From: Nocardioides sp.
GTDB taxonomy: Bacteria > Actinomycetota > Actinomycetes > Propionibacteriales > Nocardioidaceae
Reading direction: 5' to 3'
Length of the DNA stretch: 29,452 nt
NCBI GenBank assembly: GCA_003519585.1
Contig: DOWL01000206.1
Span: forward strand, 1 to 29,452
Positions 8,048 to 16,331 of this stretch are shown here, in pieces (within the stretch, counting starts at the first letter, position 1; each line of letters opens with the position of its first letter). Both the position numbers and the translations under genes were made by a program. The notes under the pieces are model-generated. The model was not told the DNA's origin. It did not search any database and was given only the letters and a program-made list of their open reading frames with translations.

Positions 8048-9227
8048 CGTCGAGCACCCCATCGGCCACGGCCGTGATCGCGGCCGCCAGCGGACTCTCG
8101 GCGTCGATCTCGAAGAGTCCACGACCGGCGACGAGCGCTCGGTCGACCGCGGGGCGATCCTCGGGCAGGAAGTGCAACCCCTCCGGCCGGACGAAGCCGG
8201 CCAGCAGTTGACCCACGTGCCGCTCGGTCCAACCGATCGTGGGCCGCATCCGGTTGACCACGACGTGGAGCGGGGTCGCCGGCTGGCGATCGCGGACCTC
8301 GACCAGCGCGCGTGTCAACCGCCCCAGGCCGACCGGGTCGGCGGTGCCGACCACCACGATCTCGTCGGCACAGCCGAGAGCTGCCACCGTGAGGTGGTGT
8401 CGCCCCGGCCGGCCACTGGCGTCGTCGTCGTCAAGGCAGAACCCGGTGTCGACCACGACGTGGCCGTGCGAGCGGGCGATGTCGACGAGCAGTTCGACCG
8501 TGCCGGGTCGGACCTCGGTCCACCGGTCCGCCCGGGGCAGACCGGTGACGACAGTGAACCGGGGGTCGAGCGCTCGCTGGACGCTGTTGAACCGTTCGTG
8601 GAGCAGGCCGCTGCCGGCCAGCCGGGCGGCGGCGAGCAGACCGGACACCTCGTCGAGCACGCCCAGGACCTGCGCGACCGTCCCGCCGTACGGATCGACG
8701 TCGATCAGGGTCGTCCGGGCGTCTCGGGTCAGGGCACCGGCGAGCGAGGTGGCCACGGTGGTCCGGCCGGGGGCGCCGGTCGGGCCGAACACGACGATCA
8801 CCCGCCCGCGGAGCGCTGGGTCGGGCTCCTCGACCACCGGCTCCTCGGATGGCGTCGCCGGCCCCGGCGAGGCGGGCGCGGCGTGTTCGGTGAGCACCGC
8901 TCCCGGCAGAGCCTCCAGGTCGGTATCGGCAACGGTGGCCCGTACGCCGATGCGAGCCGCCCGGACGGCGCCCTCCTCGCCGGGCGACGAGACGACGGCG
9001 ATGGCGCGGACGCCGTGGACCTGCAGGTGGTCGACCGCGAGCAGGTCGAACCCCGGCGCCTCGAGCGCGATCACGGCGGTGTCGGCCTGACCGGACGCAG
9101 CCGTGGCCAGCAGGTCGTCGACGTCCACGCACCGCTTGAGGACCACCAGGTCGCGGCGGCCGTTGAGCGCGGCGAGCGCCTGGGTCTCCCAGCCCGCGCC
9201 CCCGGCGAGCAGCAGGACCACCTTCAC
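7980..9227 (-). CDS. CpaE/MinD-like ATPase with degenerate Walker A
   Basis: This 415-residue protein has two parts. Residues 1-110 form a receiver-like alpha/beta domain, as in CpaE/TadZ. Residues 140-380 form a ParA/MinD-type domain with GPTGAPGRTT (148-157), the Walker A' segment LIDVDPYGG (about 174-182) and VVDTGFCLD (Walker B-like). In the deviant Walker A (KGGxGKT) both lysines are absent and the P-loop Lys is Arg155, so ATP hydrolysis may be weak or lost. The C-terminus ends in a basic Arg-rich tail, and its codons overlap the LysE-type gene. CpaE/TadZ proteins localise Flp pilus machinery at the pole. The gene overlaps the SAF-domain gene by 4 nt (ATGA), so the two are translationally coupled. 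Confidence 0.85.
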   Translation of the reverse strand: MKVVLLLAGGAGWETQALAALNGRRDLVVLKRCVDVDDLLATAASGQADTAVIALEAPGFDLLAVDHLQVHGVRAIAVVSSPGEEGAVRAARIGVRATVADTDLEALPGAVLTEHAAPASPGPATPSEEPVVEEPDPALRGRVIVVFGPTGAPGRTTVATSLAGALTRDARTTLIDVDPYGGTVAQVLGVLDEVSGLLAAARLAGSGLLHERFNSVQRALDPRFTVVTGLPRADRWTEVRPGTVELLVDIARSHGHVVVDTGFCLDDDDASGRPGRHHLTVAALGCADEIVVVGTADPVGLGRLTRALVEVRDRQPATPLHVVVNRMRPTIGWTERHVGQLLAGFVRPEGLHFLPEDRPAVDRALVAGRGLFEIDAESPLAAAITAVADGVLDVRTAARRPTPRRRRRAAPRLRA

Positions 9228-9949
9228 CCGCGCCTCACGATGGTGAGGCTCGGGGCGTCGTAGCGGGCCAGGCGGGCGAAGAACGCCGCGACGTCCTCGG
9301 CCGGCACGGCCAGCACCAGTTGGCGCTTCCCGCTGGTGCCGAACGACGAGGCCAGCTCGGGCGCGTCGACGACGGTGACCTCGGCCAGCGCCGGTCCCTC
9401 CGGCGCCGGCACCGGCGTCGGGCCCTGTGCGGGGGCGGCCGCGGCGCCCAGCGGCGCCACGACGTACACGTCGACGACGGCGCCGGGCTGGATGCTCGGC
9501 GGGATCAGTTCGGGCTCGACCGCGACCGGCACCTCGACGCGTCCGCTCTGATCGGGCTCACCGACGGCGCGCCGAGGCAGCAGTTCGCCCGCACCGACGG
9601 CGCGGACCAGTTCGAGGTCGGGTGGCAGCCGGTCGGCGACCGCGAAGTAGCCGGCGAGCGCTGAGCGGTCCGCGAACCGGACCCACTGCACCACCAGGTC
9701 TTCGGCCTCCACCCGCTGGCCGACACCGAGATCCGCGGCGGCCGCCCACACCTGGACGGTGTCGTCGGCCGCGGCGAGCGTCCGGGAGCCGACGACCACG
9801 CTGACCGCGACCAGGACCACGCCGACCCACAGGCGCGGGTCGCGCCAACCCGATCGGTGCCCGCGAACGGCGGACGGGACATCGACACCAGGCGGCGGCA
9901 CCACACCGACAGGTGCGGTCGCCGTGGCTTCCCCGAGATTGCGAACCAC
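9224..9949 (-). CDS. SAF-domain membrane protein (CpaB/RcpC-like)
   Basis: From the GTG at 9949 this is a 241-residue protein. A cytoplasmic Pro-rich N-terminus precedes one membrane helix (about 40-58, LWVGVVLVAVSVVVGSRTL). An extracytoplasmic SAF domain follows: VWAAAADLGVGQRVEAEDL, then GELLPRRAV. The last third has IPPSIQPGAVVDVYVVAPL, as in CpaB/RcpC, Flp-pilus assembly proteins of the cell envelope. The frame is open to an ATG at 9985, so the true start could be 12 codons earlier; neither start has a clear ribosome binding site. It overlaps the CpaE-like gene by 4 nt. No tadA, tadB, tadC or flp gene is nearby, so the pilus link is inference only. Confidence 0.82.
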   Translation of the reverse strand: MVRNLGEATATAPVGVVPPPGVDVPSAVRGHRSGWRDPRLWVGVVLVAVSVVVGSRTLAAADDTVQVWAAAADLGVGQRVEAEDLVVQWVRFADRSALAGYFAVADRLPPDLELVRAVGAGELLPRRAVGEPDQSGRVEVPVAVEPELIPPSIQPGAVVDVYVVAPLGAAAAPAQGPTPVPAPEGPALAEVTVVDAPELASSFGTSGKRQLVLAVPAEDVAAFFARLARYDAPSLTIVRRG

Positions 9950-10035
9950 GCCCACATGGTGCCCAGTCGCACCGAACCTCGCCAACGGTCGTCCACAGAT
10001 CGTGCGCCCTGAGCCTTCTGGGTTGGCAGAGATGT

Positions 10036-10041
10036 CACGAT
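10036..10041 (+). promoter_or_regulatory. Candidate -10 box of the BldC-like gene
   Basis: CACGAT (nAnnnT type) ends 6 nt before the ATG at 10048. This is the same geometry as the TACGCT boxes before 7424 and 20160, and suggests leaderless translation. Confidence 0.3.
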
Positions 10042-10047
10042 GGCGGC

Positions 10048-10299
10048 ATGGGCGACCTCCCCCGCTTCCTCACGCTGGCCGACGTGGCCGAGGTGCTCAA
10101 CACCTCGGTGGCCCAGGTCTACGCCATGGTGCGCCGCGAGGAGCTCCGGGCGATCAAGATCGGCGGCCGCGGACAGTGGCGGGTCAGCGAGGCCGATCTC
10201 GAGGCGTATATCGCTGCCCAGTACACCGCCACCAGCGAGTTCATCGAGGCCCACCCCTTCGACCCCGCCGAGGCCCAGCCGGAGGACGCCGAGCGGTAG
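10048..10299 (+). CDS. Excisionase-type/BldC-like helix-turn-helix DNA-binding protein
   Basis: This 83-residue protein is one MerR-like winged helix-turn-helix: LTLADVAEVLNTSVAQVYAMVRREELRAIKIGGRGQWRVSEADLEAYI spans about residues 8-55. A short acidic tail follows. BldC of Streptomyces is the best-known actinobacterial member, a small regulator of development that binds direct repeats cooperatively. Here the gene is divergent from the SAF/CpaE-like pair across about 100 bp and is a natural candidate to regulate it, which is inference. The ATG at 10048 matches the domain boundary. The longer in-frame extension to 9913 is low-complexity and rejected. Confidence 0.88.
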   Translation: MGDLPRFLTLADVAEVLNTSVAQVYAMVRREELRAIKIGGRGQWRVSEADLEAYIAAQYTATSEFIEAHPFDPAEAQPEDAER

Positions 10300-10311
10300 C
10301 TGCGTGACGGT

Positions 10312-11685
10312 TCAGCCGACCTCGGCGTCCAGGGTGACGTCGATGTCCTGCTCGTCGCCGTCACGGAGCACCGTGAAGGTGAGCGTCTCGCCGGGTTGGT
10401 GGGACCGGATGGAGACGATCAGCGCGATGCCGTCGGTGACCCGCTGACCCTCGAGGGCCACCACGACGTCGCCCTCCTGCAGGCCGGCGTCGTCGGCCGG
10501 GGTGCCGTCGACGACCGAGTCGATCTCGGCTCCGGAGCCGTCGCGCTGGCCGGTCTGCACCTTGGCGCCGATGACCGGGTACCGGGCCTCGCCGGTGCGC
10601 AGGATCTGGTCGGCGGTCACCTTGACCTGCTCGATGGGGATCGCGAAGCCGACACCGATGTTGCCGGCCTGGTCGCCGCCGGTGGTGCCACCGGTCGTGG
10701 CGATGGCGGAGTTGACGCCCACCACCTGGCCGGCGAGATTGACCAGCGGACCGCCGGAGTTGCCCGGGTTGATCGCTGCGTCGGTCTGTACGGCATTGAT
10801 GTAGGACGACTCGCTGGACGCATCGCCTGTGGTCACGGGGCGCTGCAAGGCCGAAACGATGCCGGCGGTGACCGTGGAGGAGAGCCCCAGCGGTGAGCCG
10901 ATCGCCACCACCGAGTCACCGACGTGCAGCGCCCGCGACTCGCCGAGCGCGGCCGGCTTCATCTCCTTGGCCTCCTCGCAGAAGAGCACAGCGAGGTCGT
11001 AGACCGGCGAGCGGCCGACCACGGTGGCGTCGTACCGGTTGCCGTCCTGGTCGACGATCTGGATCGGGCCGTCGTCGGCGTCGGCCTGCGCGACCACGTG
11101 GTTGTTGGTGATGATGTGCCCGGAGCGGTCGAGGACGAAGCCGGATCCGGTCGCGCCGTTGTCCTGACCTTCGTATTCAGCCGAGATCTGCACGGTGCTG
11201 GGCAGCAACTCCTGGGCGACCGCGGCCACCGAGGAGCGGCCGCCCCGGATCGGCGCCGCCGTTTGGACGCCGGTCGAGTCGAGGCCGGGACCGATGCCAC
11301 TGCCGGACGCGTCACTGGTTCGGTTGTAGACCACACTGCCGGCGACCCCGCCGGCCAAACCGAGGACCAGTGCGAGCGCCGCGATCGCGAGCCACATCCA
11401 CCCGCTGGGCCGGCCGCTGGCCGATGCCGGCACCTGCGCGGGCGCGAGCTGTCCGGGAGGCGGTGGCTGTCCGGGAGGCGGCGGCGGACCGAACAACGTC
11501 AGGGAATCGGAGGAGGCAGCCGGGTCGCCCGGTGCTACGGGCATCGGCGTGGTGCCCGGCGGCGGGTAGTCGAGGTACGACGAGGGAGGGGTCCACGAGG
11601 GCCGCGGCCCCAGCGACGAACCCAACGGCGCACCCAGCGGCTGGGTCTCCTCCGTGCCTGAGGACTCGGGGTACTCGTCGTTCAC
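10312..11685 (-). CDS. htrA: HtrA/DegP-like membrane-anchored serine protease with PDZ domain
   Basis: From the GTG at 11685 this is 457 residues. A Pro-rich cytoplasmic region (about 1-95) is followed by one membrane helix (97-120), a trypsin-like protease domain and a C-terminal PDZ domain. The triad is His196 (TNNHVV), Asp230 (YDLAVL) and Ser310 (NPGNSGGPL). The PDZ part contains GTPADDAGLQEGDVVVALEG. HtrA proteases degrade or refold damaged envelope proteins. Position after sigE and rseA matches Mycobacterium tuberculosis Rv1221-Rv1223, where HtrA belongs to the SigE stress circuit. An in-frame GTG at 11718 would add 11 basic residues; neither start has a strong ribosome binding site. It starts 58 bp after rseA ends. 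Confidence 0.92.
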   Translation of the reverse strand: MNDEYPESSGTEETQPLGAPLGSSLGPRPSWTPPSSYLDYPPPGTTPMPVAPGDPAASSDSLTLFGPPPPPGQPPPPGQLAPAQVPASASGRPSGWMWLAIAALALVLGLAGGVAGSVVYNRTSDASGSGIGPGLDSTGVQTAAPIRGGRSSVAAVAQELLPSTVQISAEYEGQDNGATGSGFVLDRSGHIITNNHVVAQADADDGPIQIVDQDGNRYDATVVGRSPVYDLAVLFCEEAKEMKPAALGESRALHVGDSVVAIGSPLGLSSTVTAGIVSALQRPVTTGDASSESSYINAVQTDAAINPGNSGGPLVNLAGQVVGVNSAIATTGGTTGGDQAGNIGVGFAIPIEQVKVTADQILRTGEARYPVIGAKVQTGQRDGSGAEIDSVVDGTPADDAGLQEGDVVVALEGQRVTDGIALIVSIRSHQPGETLTFTVLRDGDEQDIDVTLDAEVG

Positions 11686-11743
11686 ACCGACATTGTTCCC
11701 GGTGCGGCGAAATCGCACACGCAGAAGACAGCGGATCCGGGGC

Positions 11744-12199
11744 TCAGGGCAGCGCGACGCTGCGGTGGCGCTGGAGGGTGAGCCCGGCCGGTGCCTGGTA
11801 GCTCACCGAGGTGACCGGCACGCGGCGGTCGAGGGTGGGCGCATCGGCGGGGGCGGCACCGAGGGCGAGAACCCCCATCACCGCTGCGCCAGCCGCACCG
11901 CCGCCCAACGCGACCAGGGACATCCGCCGCGGGCGCGCGTGGCTGTCGGAGCCGAGGTAGACGTCACCGGGCGGCAAGCCGGTGGACAGCGAGGCCAGCA
12001 GAGATCCCTTGAGCGAGGACGGAGCGCAGGCGGAGTCGAAGGAGAGCCCGGCCAGCCGGGTCTTGACCCAGCCCTCGCGCTCGACGAGGTCGCGGCACTG
12101 GTGGCACGCGTGCACGTGAGCCCACGCGCGCTCCTCCTCCAGAGGAGGCAACTGGCCGTCGAGCAGCGCGCTGACGCGGTCGCCGAGGTGACCGATCAT
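11744..12199 (-). CDS. rseA: Anti-sigma-E factor with zinc-binding (ZAS) motif
   Basis: This 151-residue protein has an N-terminal anti-sigma domain with the zinc motif His28-x3-Cys32-x2-Cys35 (HVHACHQC). A linker follows, then one hydrophobic segment at about 94-116 ([20 protein letters not shown]) and a short outer region. Such factors hold their ECF sigma factor inactive at the membrane until stress signals trigger release or proteolysis. The ATG overlaps the sigE stop codon by 4 nt, so the pair is translationally coupled, as expected for a regulator and its target. The order sigE-rseA-htrA supports the assignment. Confidence 0.9.
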   Translation of the reverse strand: MIGHLGDRVSALLDGQLPPLEEERAWAHVHACHQCRDLVEREGWVKTRLAGLSFDSACAPSSLKGSLLASLSTGLPPGDVYLGSDSHARPRRMSLVALGGGAAGAAVMGVLALGAAPADAPTLDRRVPVTSVSYQAPAGLTLQRHRSVALP

Positions 12200-12795
12200 G
12201 CGCGCCCCTGGAGCGTACGCAGGGGGCCGGTCACCGGCCCGGAGTAGCGAGCCCGTCCCTGGACCGGGGCGCGGTGTGCCAGCGCCTTGCGCAGCAGCGC
12301 GCGACCGCGGTGGATCCGGGAGCGGACCGTGCCGAGCTTGGCGTCGAGGATCTCAGCGATCTCCTCGTAGGAGAGACCCTCCACGTCGCAGAGCACAACG
12401 GCGGCACGGAAGTCAGGCGGCAACGCCTGGAGCGCGTGCTCCACATCGTCGTCGAAGCGCTGGTCGGCGTACGCCGCGTCGGGGCTCGGCGACGAACTGG
12501 TGAGTCGGTCGGCCTTGTCGTCGGTGAGCCCGTCGAAGCGGATCCGTTGCTTGCGGCGCGCCTGGTCGAGGAACAGGTTGGTGGTGATCCGGTGCAGCCA
12601 GCCCTCGAAGGTGCCGGGCGTGTAGGTGGACAGCGAGCGGAAGACTCGGACGAAGACTTCCTGCGTGAGGTCCTCGGCGTCGTGCCGGTTGCCGGTCAGG
12701 CGGTATGCGAGCCGGTAGACCCGGTCGGAGTGCCGCTCGACGATCTCATCCCAGGTCGGTACGGCGTCCTCCTCAGTGCGAGCAACGTCGTCCAT
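12196..12795 (-). CDS. sigE: ECF RNA polymerase sigma factor SigE
   Basis: This 199-residue group-4 sigma factor contains sigma region 2 (about 22-85, with [17 protein letters not shown]) and region 4 (about 120-172, with [26 protein letters not shown] and [16 protein letters not shown]). It directs RNA polymerase to envelope-stress promoters. The assignment to SigE rather than another ECF group rests on synteny: rseA and htrA follow, and an O-methyltransferase is divergent, as at Rv1220c-Rv1223 of M. tuberculosis. A GAGGAG sequence lies about 10 nt before the ATG. Region 2 to region 4 spacing and overall length are typical, with no extra C-terminal domain. Confidence 0.92.
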   Translation of the reverse strand: MDDVARTEEDAVPTWDEIVERHSDRVYRLAYRLTGNRHDAEDLTQEVFVRVFRSLSTYTPGTFEGWLHRITTNLFLDQARRKQRIRFDGLTDDKADRLTSSSPSPDAAYADQRFDDDVEHALQALPPDFRAAVVLCDVEGLSYEEIAEILDAKLGTVRSRIHRGRALLRKALAHRAPVQGRARYSGPVTGPLRTLQGRA

Positions 12796-12850
12796 CTACT
12801 TCGGTTCTCCTCGTGCTCGGGGAGCGTGACGTTACGGCGTCTTCCTGAAC

Positions 12851-12856
12851 GTTCCC
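12851..12856 (-). promoter_or_regulatory. Candidate ECF-type -35 (GGGAAC) upstream of sigE
   Basis: On the minus strand GGGAAC lies 56 nt upstream of the sigE start, and GTAACGT follows after 15 nt. SigE-type promoters have a GGAAC -35 element and a GTT-like -10, so the -10 match here is imperfect. It may mark autoregulation. The site overlaps the 8-bp palindrome GAACGTTC (12847-12854). Confidence 0.35.
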
Positions 12857-12925
12857 TGTGAGCTGTCAAGGGTCTGAACGTACGACCCGGCGGCGGTGTT
12901 CCCGCCGATCAGGTTCGCCGCGCGC

Positions 12926-12931
12926 TACGTT
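12926..12931 (+). promoter_or_regulatory. Candidate -10 box, leaderless start of the O-methyltransferase gene
   Basis: TACGTT ends 7 nt before the GTG at 12939. Spacing fits transcription starting at the start codon, and no ribosome binding site is present. Confidence 0.4.
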
Positions 12932-12938
12932 CTCTGGT

Positions 12939-13592
12939 GTGACGGACCCGATCAGTACCCAGAGCTGGTCCTATTCCGAGGCCTTCGTCGCGGAGGACGA
13001 CGTCCTCGCCCGGGCCCGCGAACGCGCTGGTGAGGTCGGCGTGGTCGCCATCAGCCCCGGCGGTGGAGCCGCGCTGCGGTTCCTGGCCTCGGTCCTCGAC
13101 GCCCGCGCGGTCGCCGAGATCGGCACCGGCACCGGCGTGTCCGGGCTCTGGCTGCTGCGCGGGATGCGCTCGGACGGCGTGCTGACCACCGTCGACATCG
13201 AGACCGAGCACCAGCGGCTGGCCCGGGAGACGTTCAACGACGCGGGCATCCCGACCCAGCGCGCCCGCACCATCGCCGGAGCCGCACTCGACGTCCTCCC
13301 GCGGCTCACCGACGGGCACTACGACATCGTCTTTGTGGACGGTGACAAGGCCGAATACTCCGCCTGCCTGCGCGAGGCGGTCCGGCTGCTTCGCCCGGGC
13401 GGCGTCGTCGCCTTCGACAACGCGCTCTGGCACGACCGGGTGGCCGACCCGGCGGTGCGCGACCGGGACACCATGGCGATCCGCGAGGTGATCCGCGAGG
13501 TCGGCGACGACGACGGTCTCGTGCCGGTGCTGCTCCCCGTCGGCGACGGCCTGCTGCTGGCCAAGAAGGAATGGCTCCCCGAATCTGATTAG
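12939..13592 (+). CDS. Class I SAM-dependent O-methyltransferase (Rv1220c-like)
   Basis: This 217-residue protein belongs to the O-methyltransferase family 3 (COMT-like). The SAM-binding loop is VAEIGTGTGVSG (about 66-77), followed by TTVDIE (acidic ribose-binding residue) and FVDGDKAEY, whose Asp is the typical metal ligand. RPGGVVAFDNALW is a further family signature. Such enzymes methylate catechol-like or other small hydroxy compounds; the substrate is unknown. The gene is divergent from sigE, as in mycobacteria (Rv1220c/sigE). The GTG at 12939 was chosen because it begins TDPISTQSWSY, lies just after a -10-like box, and avoids a low-complexity Arg-rich extension to 12858. Confidence 0.9.
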   Translation: MTDPISTQSWSYSEAFVAEDDVLARARERAGEVGVVAISPGGGAALRFLASVLDARAVAEIGTGTGVSGLWLLRGMRSDGVLTTVDIETEHQRLARETFNDAGIPTQRARTIAGAALDVLPRLTDGHYDIVFVDGDKAEYSACLREAVRLLRPGGVVAFDNALWHDRVADPAVRDRDTMAIREVIREVGDDDGLVPVLLPVGDGLLLAKKEWLPESD

Positions 13593-13608
13593 GGGCTAGC
13601 TCCCAATC
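13587..13608. terminator. Imperfect palindrome across two convergent stop codons
   Basis: GATTAGGGGCTAGCTCCCAATC is a 22-nt near-palindrome with one mismatch and one G-T pair, closing on CTAG. It contains both TAG stops of the convergent genes, which are only 3 bp apart. It could act as a bidirectional terminator, although there is no T-tract. Confidence 0.35.
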
Positions 13609-15173
13609 CCGGCCAAGGGGTCGGGTGAGCCGAGCCAGTCGAGGAGCAGCCGGGCCCCGAACCCCGTGGGGCCCTTGCTCCACTCGTAGTGGTCGGCCGG
13701 CGCGTCGCCGGTCGAGGCGACGTCGAGGTGTGCCCAGGGCACCCCGCCCGCGAAGTGCTGGAGGAACAGCGCGGCCGTGATCGCGCCCGGGCCACCGCCC
13801 GCGTTGTCGCAGTCGGCCACTCGGGAAGAGAGCTTCTCCTCGTAGGCCGCGGCCAGCGGGAACCGCCACACCGGCTCGCCGGACCGCCGGCCCGACTCGA
13901 GGAGGGTCTCGGCCAATGCGTCGTCGTTGGCGAACAGCCCGCCGACCTGCTGCCCCAACGCGACCTTGATCGCGCCGGTGAGCGTCGCGATGTCGACCAG
14001 GACCGCGGGATCGAGATGGGCCACGGCGTACGCCATCGCGTCGGCCATCACCAGGCGGCCCTCGGCGTCGGTGTTGGTGACCTCGGTGGTGCGCCCGCCG
14101 TAGTGGCGGACGACGTCTCCCGGGCGCAGCGCGTTGCCGCCGACCGCGTTTTCGGCCGCGGGCACCAGCCCGACGACCTTGACGGGACATCCGACGTCGG
14201 CGAGGGCGGCCATCGCCGACATGACCACGGCGCCGCCGGTCATGTCGCGCTTCATGTTGACCATCGCCTCGCCGGGCTTGATCGAGAGGCCGCCGGTGTC
14301 GAAGGTGATGCCCTTGCCGACCAGCACGACCGTGGGCGTACGGCGCGAGGCCCGCGCCGGGATGTAGTCGAGGCGGACCAGCCGCGGGGGCGTGGCGGAG
14401 GCCTGCCCGACCCCCAGCAGCCCGCCGAAGCCTTCATCGGCCAACCAGCGCTCGTCGTACACGCTGACCCCGAGCCCGGCCTCCTCCGCCACGGCGACGG
14501 CCTGCTCAGCCAGCCAGGGTGGGTTCTTGAGGTTGGCGGGCACGGAGGCGAGCGACCGCGAGCGCCAACCGGCGCCGCCGACCGCGAGGGCCCGGTCGAG
14601 CGCGGGCCGGTCCAGGTCGGACAGGCCACACAGGGCGATCCGACCCACCGGCACCCGCTCGGGCCCGGCCGAGCGCCAGACGAACGAGAACGAGCCGAGG
14701 ATCGCCCCCACCACGAACGGCTCCAGGCCGACGGCGGGCTCGACGGCGGGGATGGTGGTCGCGACAGCGGTGCGGTCCTGGACGGCCCGAGCCAGGGCGG
14801 CACCGGCGCGTCGGAAGTCGTCGGCGCCGGCGGAGCCGAGACCCACGAGCAGCACCCGCCGGAGCTGGGCGTTGTCCGGCCCACCCAGGGGGACGGGAAG
14901 GACCGTCACCTCGCCGGCGGCACCGGTGGCCCGCTCACCCTCGAGCACCGCCAGCAGGTCGACGTCGAGCAGCGTGCCGACCTCGTCGGCACCGGGACCC
15001 AACAGCACGTCCGCGTCGTCATCGCCTGGCAGCACCGGGAGCGCGATGACATCGACGCCCGCGAGGGCGTGCGGCCAAGCCGCCGTGACCGCGAACTCGG
15101 GCGGAGAGACCTGGGAGGGCAGCACCGGTGCACTGCCGAGGCCCCGGTCCCCCGAGCGAGACCGGTCGGGCAT
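13596..15173 (-). CDS. pepA: Leucyl aminopeptidase (peptidase family M17)
   Basis: This 525-residue cytosolic enzyme removes N-terminal residues from peptides using two metal ions. The C-terminal catalytic domain shows GKGITFDTGGLSIKPG (metal-binding Lys and Asp), MKRDMTGGA, and the M17 signature NTDAEGRL with the Asp and Glu ligands and the catalytic Arg. IATLTGAIKVALG follows. The N-terminal domain (about 1-190) is less conserved, as usual. Length is typical (about 500). The ATG at 15173 is taken. The DUF3117 gene lies 22 bp upstream on the same strand, so the two may be cotranscribed. Confidence 0.93.
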   Translation of the reverse strand: MPDRSRSGDRGLGSAPVLPSQVSPPEFAVTAAWPHALAGVDVIALPVLPGDDDADVLLGPGADEVGTLLDVDLLAVLEGERATGAAGEVTVLPVPLGGPDNAQLRRVLLVGLGSAGADDFRRAGAALARAVQDRTAVATTIPAVEPAVGLEPFVVGAILGSFSFVWRSAGPERVPVGRIALCGLSDLDRPALDRALAVGGAGWRSRSLASVPANLKNPPWLAEQAVAVAEEAGLGVSVYDERWLADEGFGGLLGVGQASATPPRLVRLDYIPARASRRTPTVVLVGKGITFDTGGLSIKPGEAMVNMKRDMTGGAVVMSAMAALADVGCPVKVVGLVPAAENAVGGNALRPGDVVRHYGGRTTEVTNTDAEGRLVMADAMAYAVAHLDPAVLVDIATLTGAIKVALGQQVGGLFANDDALAETLLESGRRSGEPVWRFPLAAAYEEKLSSRVADCDNAGGGPGAITAALFLQHFAGGVPWAHLDVASTGDAPADHYEWSKGPTGFGARLLLDWLGSPDPLAGIGS

Positions 15174-15195
15174 CAGCCGACCGTCGACCGGCCCA

Positions 15196-15363
15196 TTAAC
15201 CGACCACGTCCTTCAGGGCGTCACCGAGCGCACCCGCCTCTTCGGCGTTGAGCTCAACGACGAGACGGCCGCCGCCTTCGAGAGGCACGCGCATCACGAT
15301 GCCACGGCCTTCCTTGGTGACCTCCAGCGGACCGTCGCCGGTCCGCGGCTTCATCGCCGCCAT
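15196..15363 (-). CDS. DUF3117 small protein (Rv1211-like)
   Basis: This 55-residue protein starts MAAMKPRTGDGPLEVTKEGR, continues with GIVMRVPLEGGGRLVVELNA and ends EEAGALGDALKDVVG. This is the highly conserved actinobacterial DUF3117 family, represented in M. tuberculosis by Rv1211, about ten genes from sigE. Its size and sequence match the family closely, so it is a real gene despite its length. Function is not established. The ATG at 15363 is preceded at a distance by AGGGAAAGG. An enoyl-CoA hydratase-family gene is divergent across 80-110 bp, and pepA follows 22 bp downstream. Confidence 0.92.
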   Translation of the reverse strand: MAAMKPRTGDGPLEVTKEGRGIVMRVPLEGGGRLVVELNAEEAGALGDALKDVVG

Positions 15364-15473
15364 GCGGCACCCTGCCTTTCCCTACGCACAAGACTCGGGC
15401 CAGAAGACCCGAGCACGCCTTCGGCGCGGGACCATTATCCCTCATGAGACCGGCCAGAGGGCACACTGCCTCC

Positions 15474-16331
15474 ATGAGCGTCCACGATTCGCCACCCGAT
15501 GTCGCAGCGAGCACCCGGGCCAGCGCCGAGAGCGGCACCGAGGCGTCCGCAGTGCAGTACGACGTCACAAACGGCGTCGCCACGATCCGGCTGAACCGTC
15601 CAGAGGCGATGAACAGCCTCGACATCGCCACCAAGGAGCTGCTGCGCGACACCGTGCAGAAGGCGGCCTCCGACGCTGCGGCCCGCTGTGTGGTGCTGAC
15701 CGGCACCGGCCGGGCGTTCTGCACCGGACAGGACCTCAAGGAGCACATCGCGCTGCTCGAGTCGGGGTCCAGCGAGGAACTGTTCACGACCGTCGAGAAG
15801 CACTACAACCCGATCGTCTCGGCCCTGGCCTCGATGCCGAAGCCGGTCATCGCCGCCGTCAACGGCGTGGCGGCCGGCGCGGGCGCGTCGCTGGCCTTCG
15901 CCTGCGACATCCGGGTCGTAGCCGACACCGCGGGGTTCAACCTGGCGTTCGCGAACGTCGCCCTCTCCTGCGACACCGGCTCCAGCTACACCCTGCAGCG
16001 GCTGGTCGGCCCGGCCAAGGCGCTCGACCTCCTCTACTTCCCCCGCACGGTCAAGGCGGAGGAGGCGCTCACGCTCGGCCTGGCCAGCCAGGTCGTCCCG
16101 GCCGACCAGCTCGACGCCACGGTGGCCGAGCTGGCCGGCCGGCTCGCCGCCGGACCCACGGTCGCCCTCGGCGCGATCCGCCGGTCGGTGGCCTACGCCG
16201 CCAGCCATACCTTCGAGGAGGCGCTGGCACTCGAGGGCCAGATGATGACCGAGACCGGGGCGACCGCCGACCACCGCGCCGCCGTCGAGGCCTTCGTGGC
16301 CAAGCAGAAGCCGGTCTTCGAGGGAAGGTAG
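15474..16331 (+). CDS. Enoyl-CoA hydratase/isomerase (crotonase) family protein
   Basis: From the ATG at 15474 this is 285 residues. Crotonase landmarks are GVATIRLNRPEAMNSL, LTGTGRAFCTGQDLKEH (oxyanion-hole region), and PVIAAVNGVAAGAGASLAFACDIRVV (second oxyanion residue). The segment ANVALSCDTGSSYTLQRLVG has Asp where hydratases carry the second catalytic Glu. This resembles PaaG/PaaF-type isomerases more than a classical two-Glu hydratase, so the reaction is probably isomerisation or a specialised hydration. An in-frame ATG at 15444 adds ten residues and lies 5 nt after a CATTAT box, so a leaderless start there is possible. Confidence 0.9.
   Translation: MSVHDSPPDVAASTRASAESGTEASAVQYDVTNGVATIRLNRPEAMNSLDIATKELLRDTVQKAASDAAARCVVLTGTGRAFCTGQDLKEHIALLESGSSEELFTTVEKHYNPIVSALASMPKPVIAAVNGVAAGAGASLAFACDIRVVADTAGFNLAFANVALSCDTGSSYTLQRLVGPAKALDLLYFPRTVKAEEALTLGLASQVVPADQLDATVAELAGRLAAGPTVALGAIRRSVAYAASHTFEEALALEGQMMTETGATADHRAAVEAFVAKQKPVFEGR

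Noticed and set aside
5756..8122. 788-codon open frame on the minus strand
   Set aside because: It is antisense to the cupredoxin-like, membrane and LysE-type genes. The His/Gln/Glu/Arg/Asp-rich product without domains is typical of a shadow frame.
10289..10325. GCCGAG...CTCGGC possible terminator between the BldC-like gene and htrA
   Set aside because: The loop is about 25 nt and the stem only 6 bp, so chance pairing is likely.
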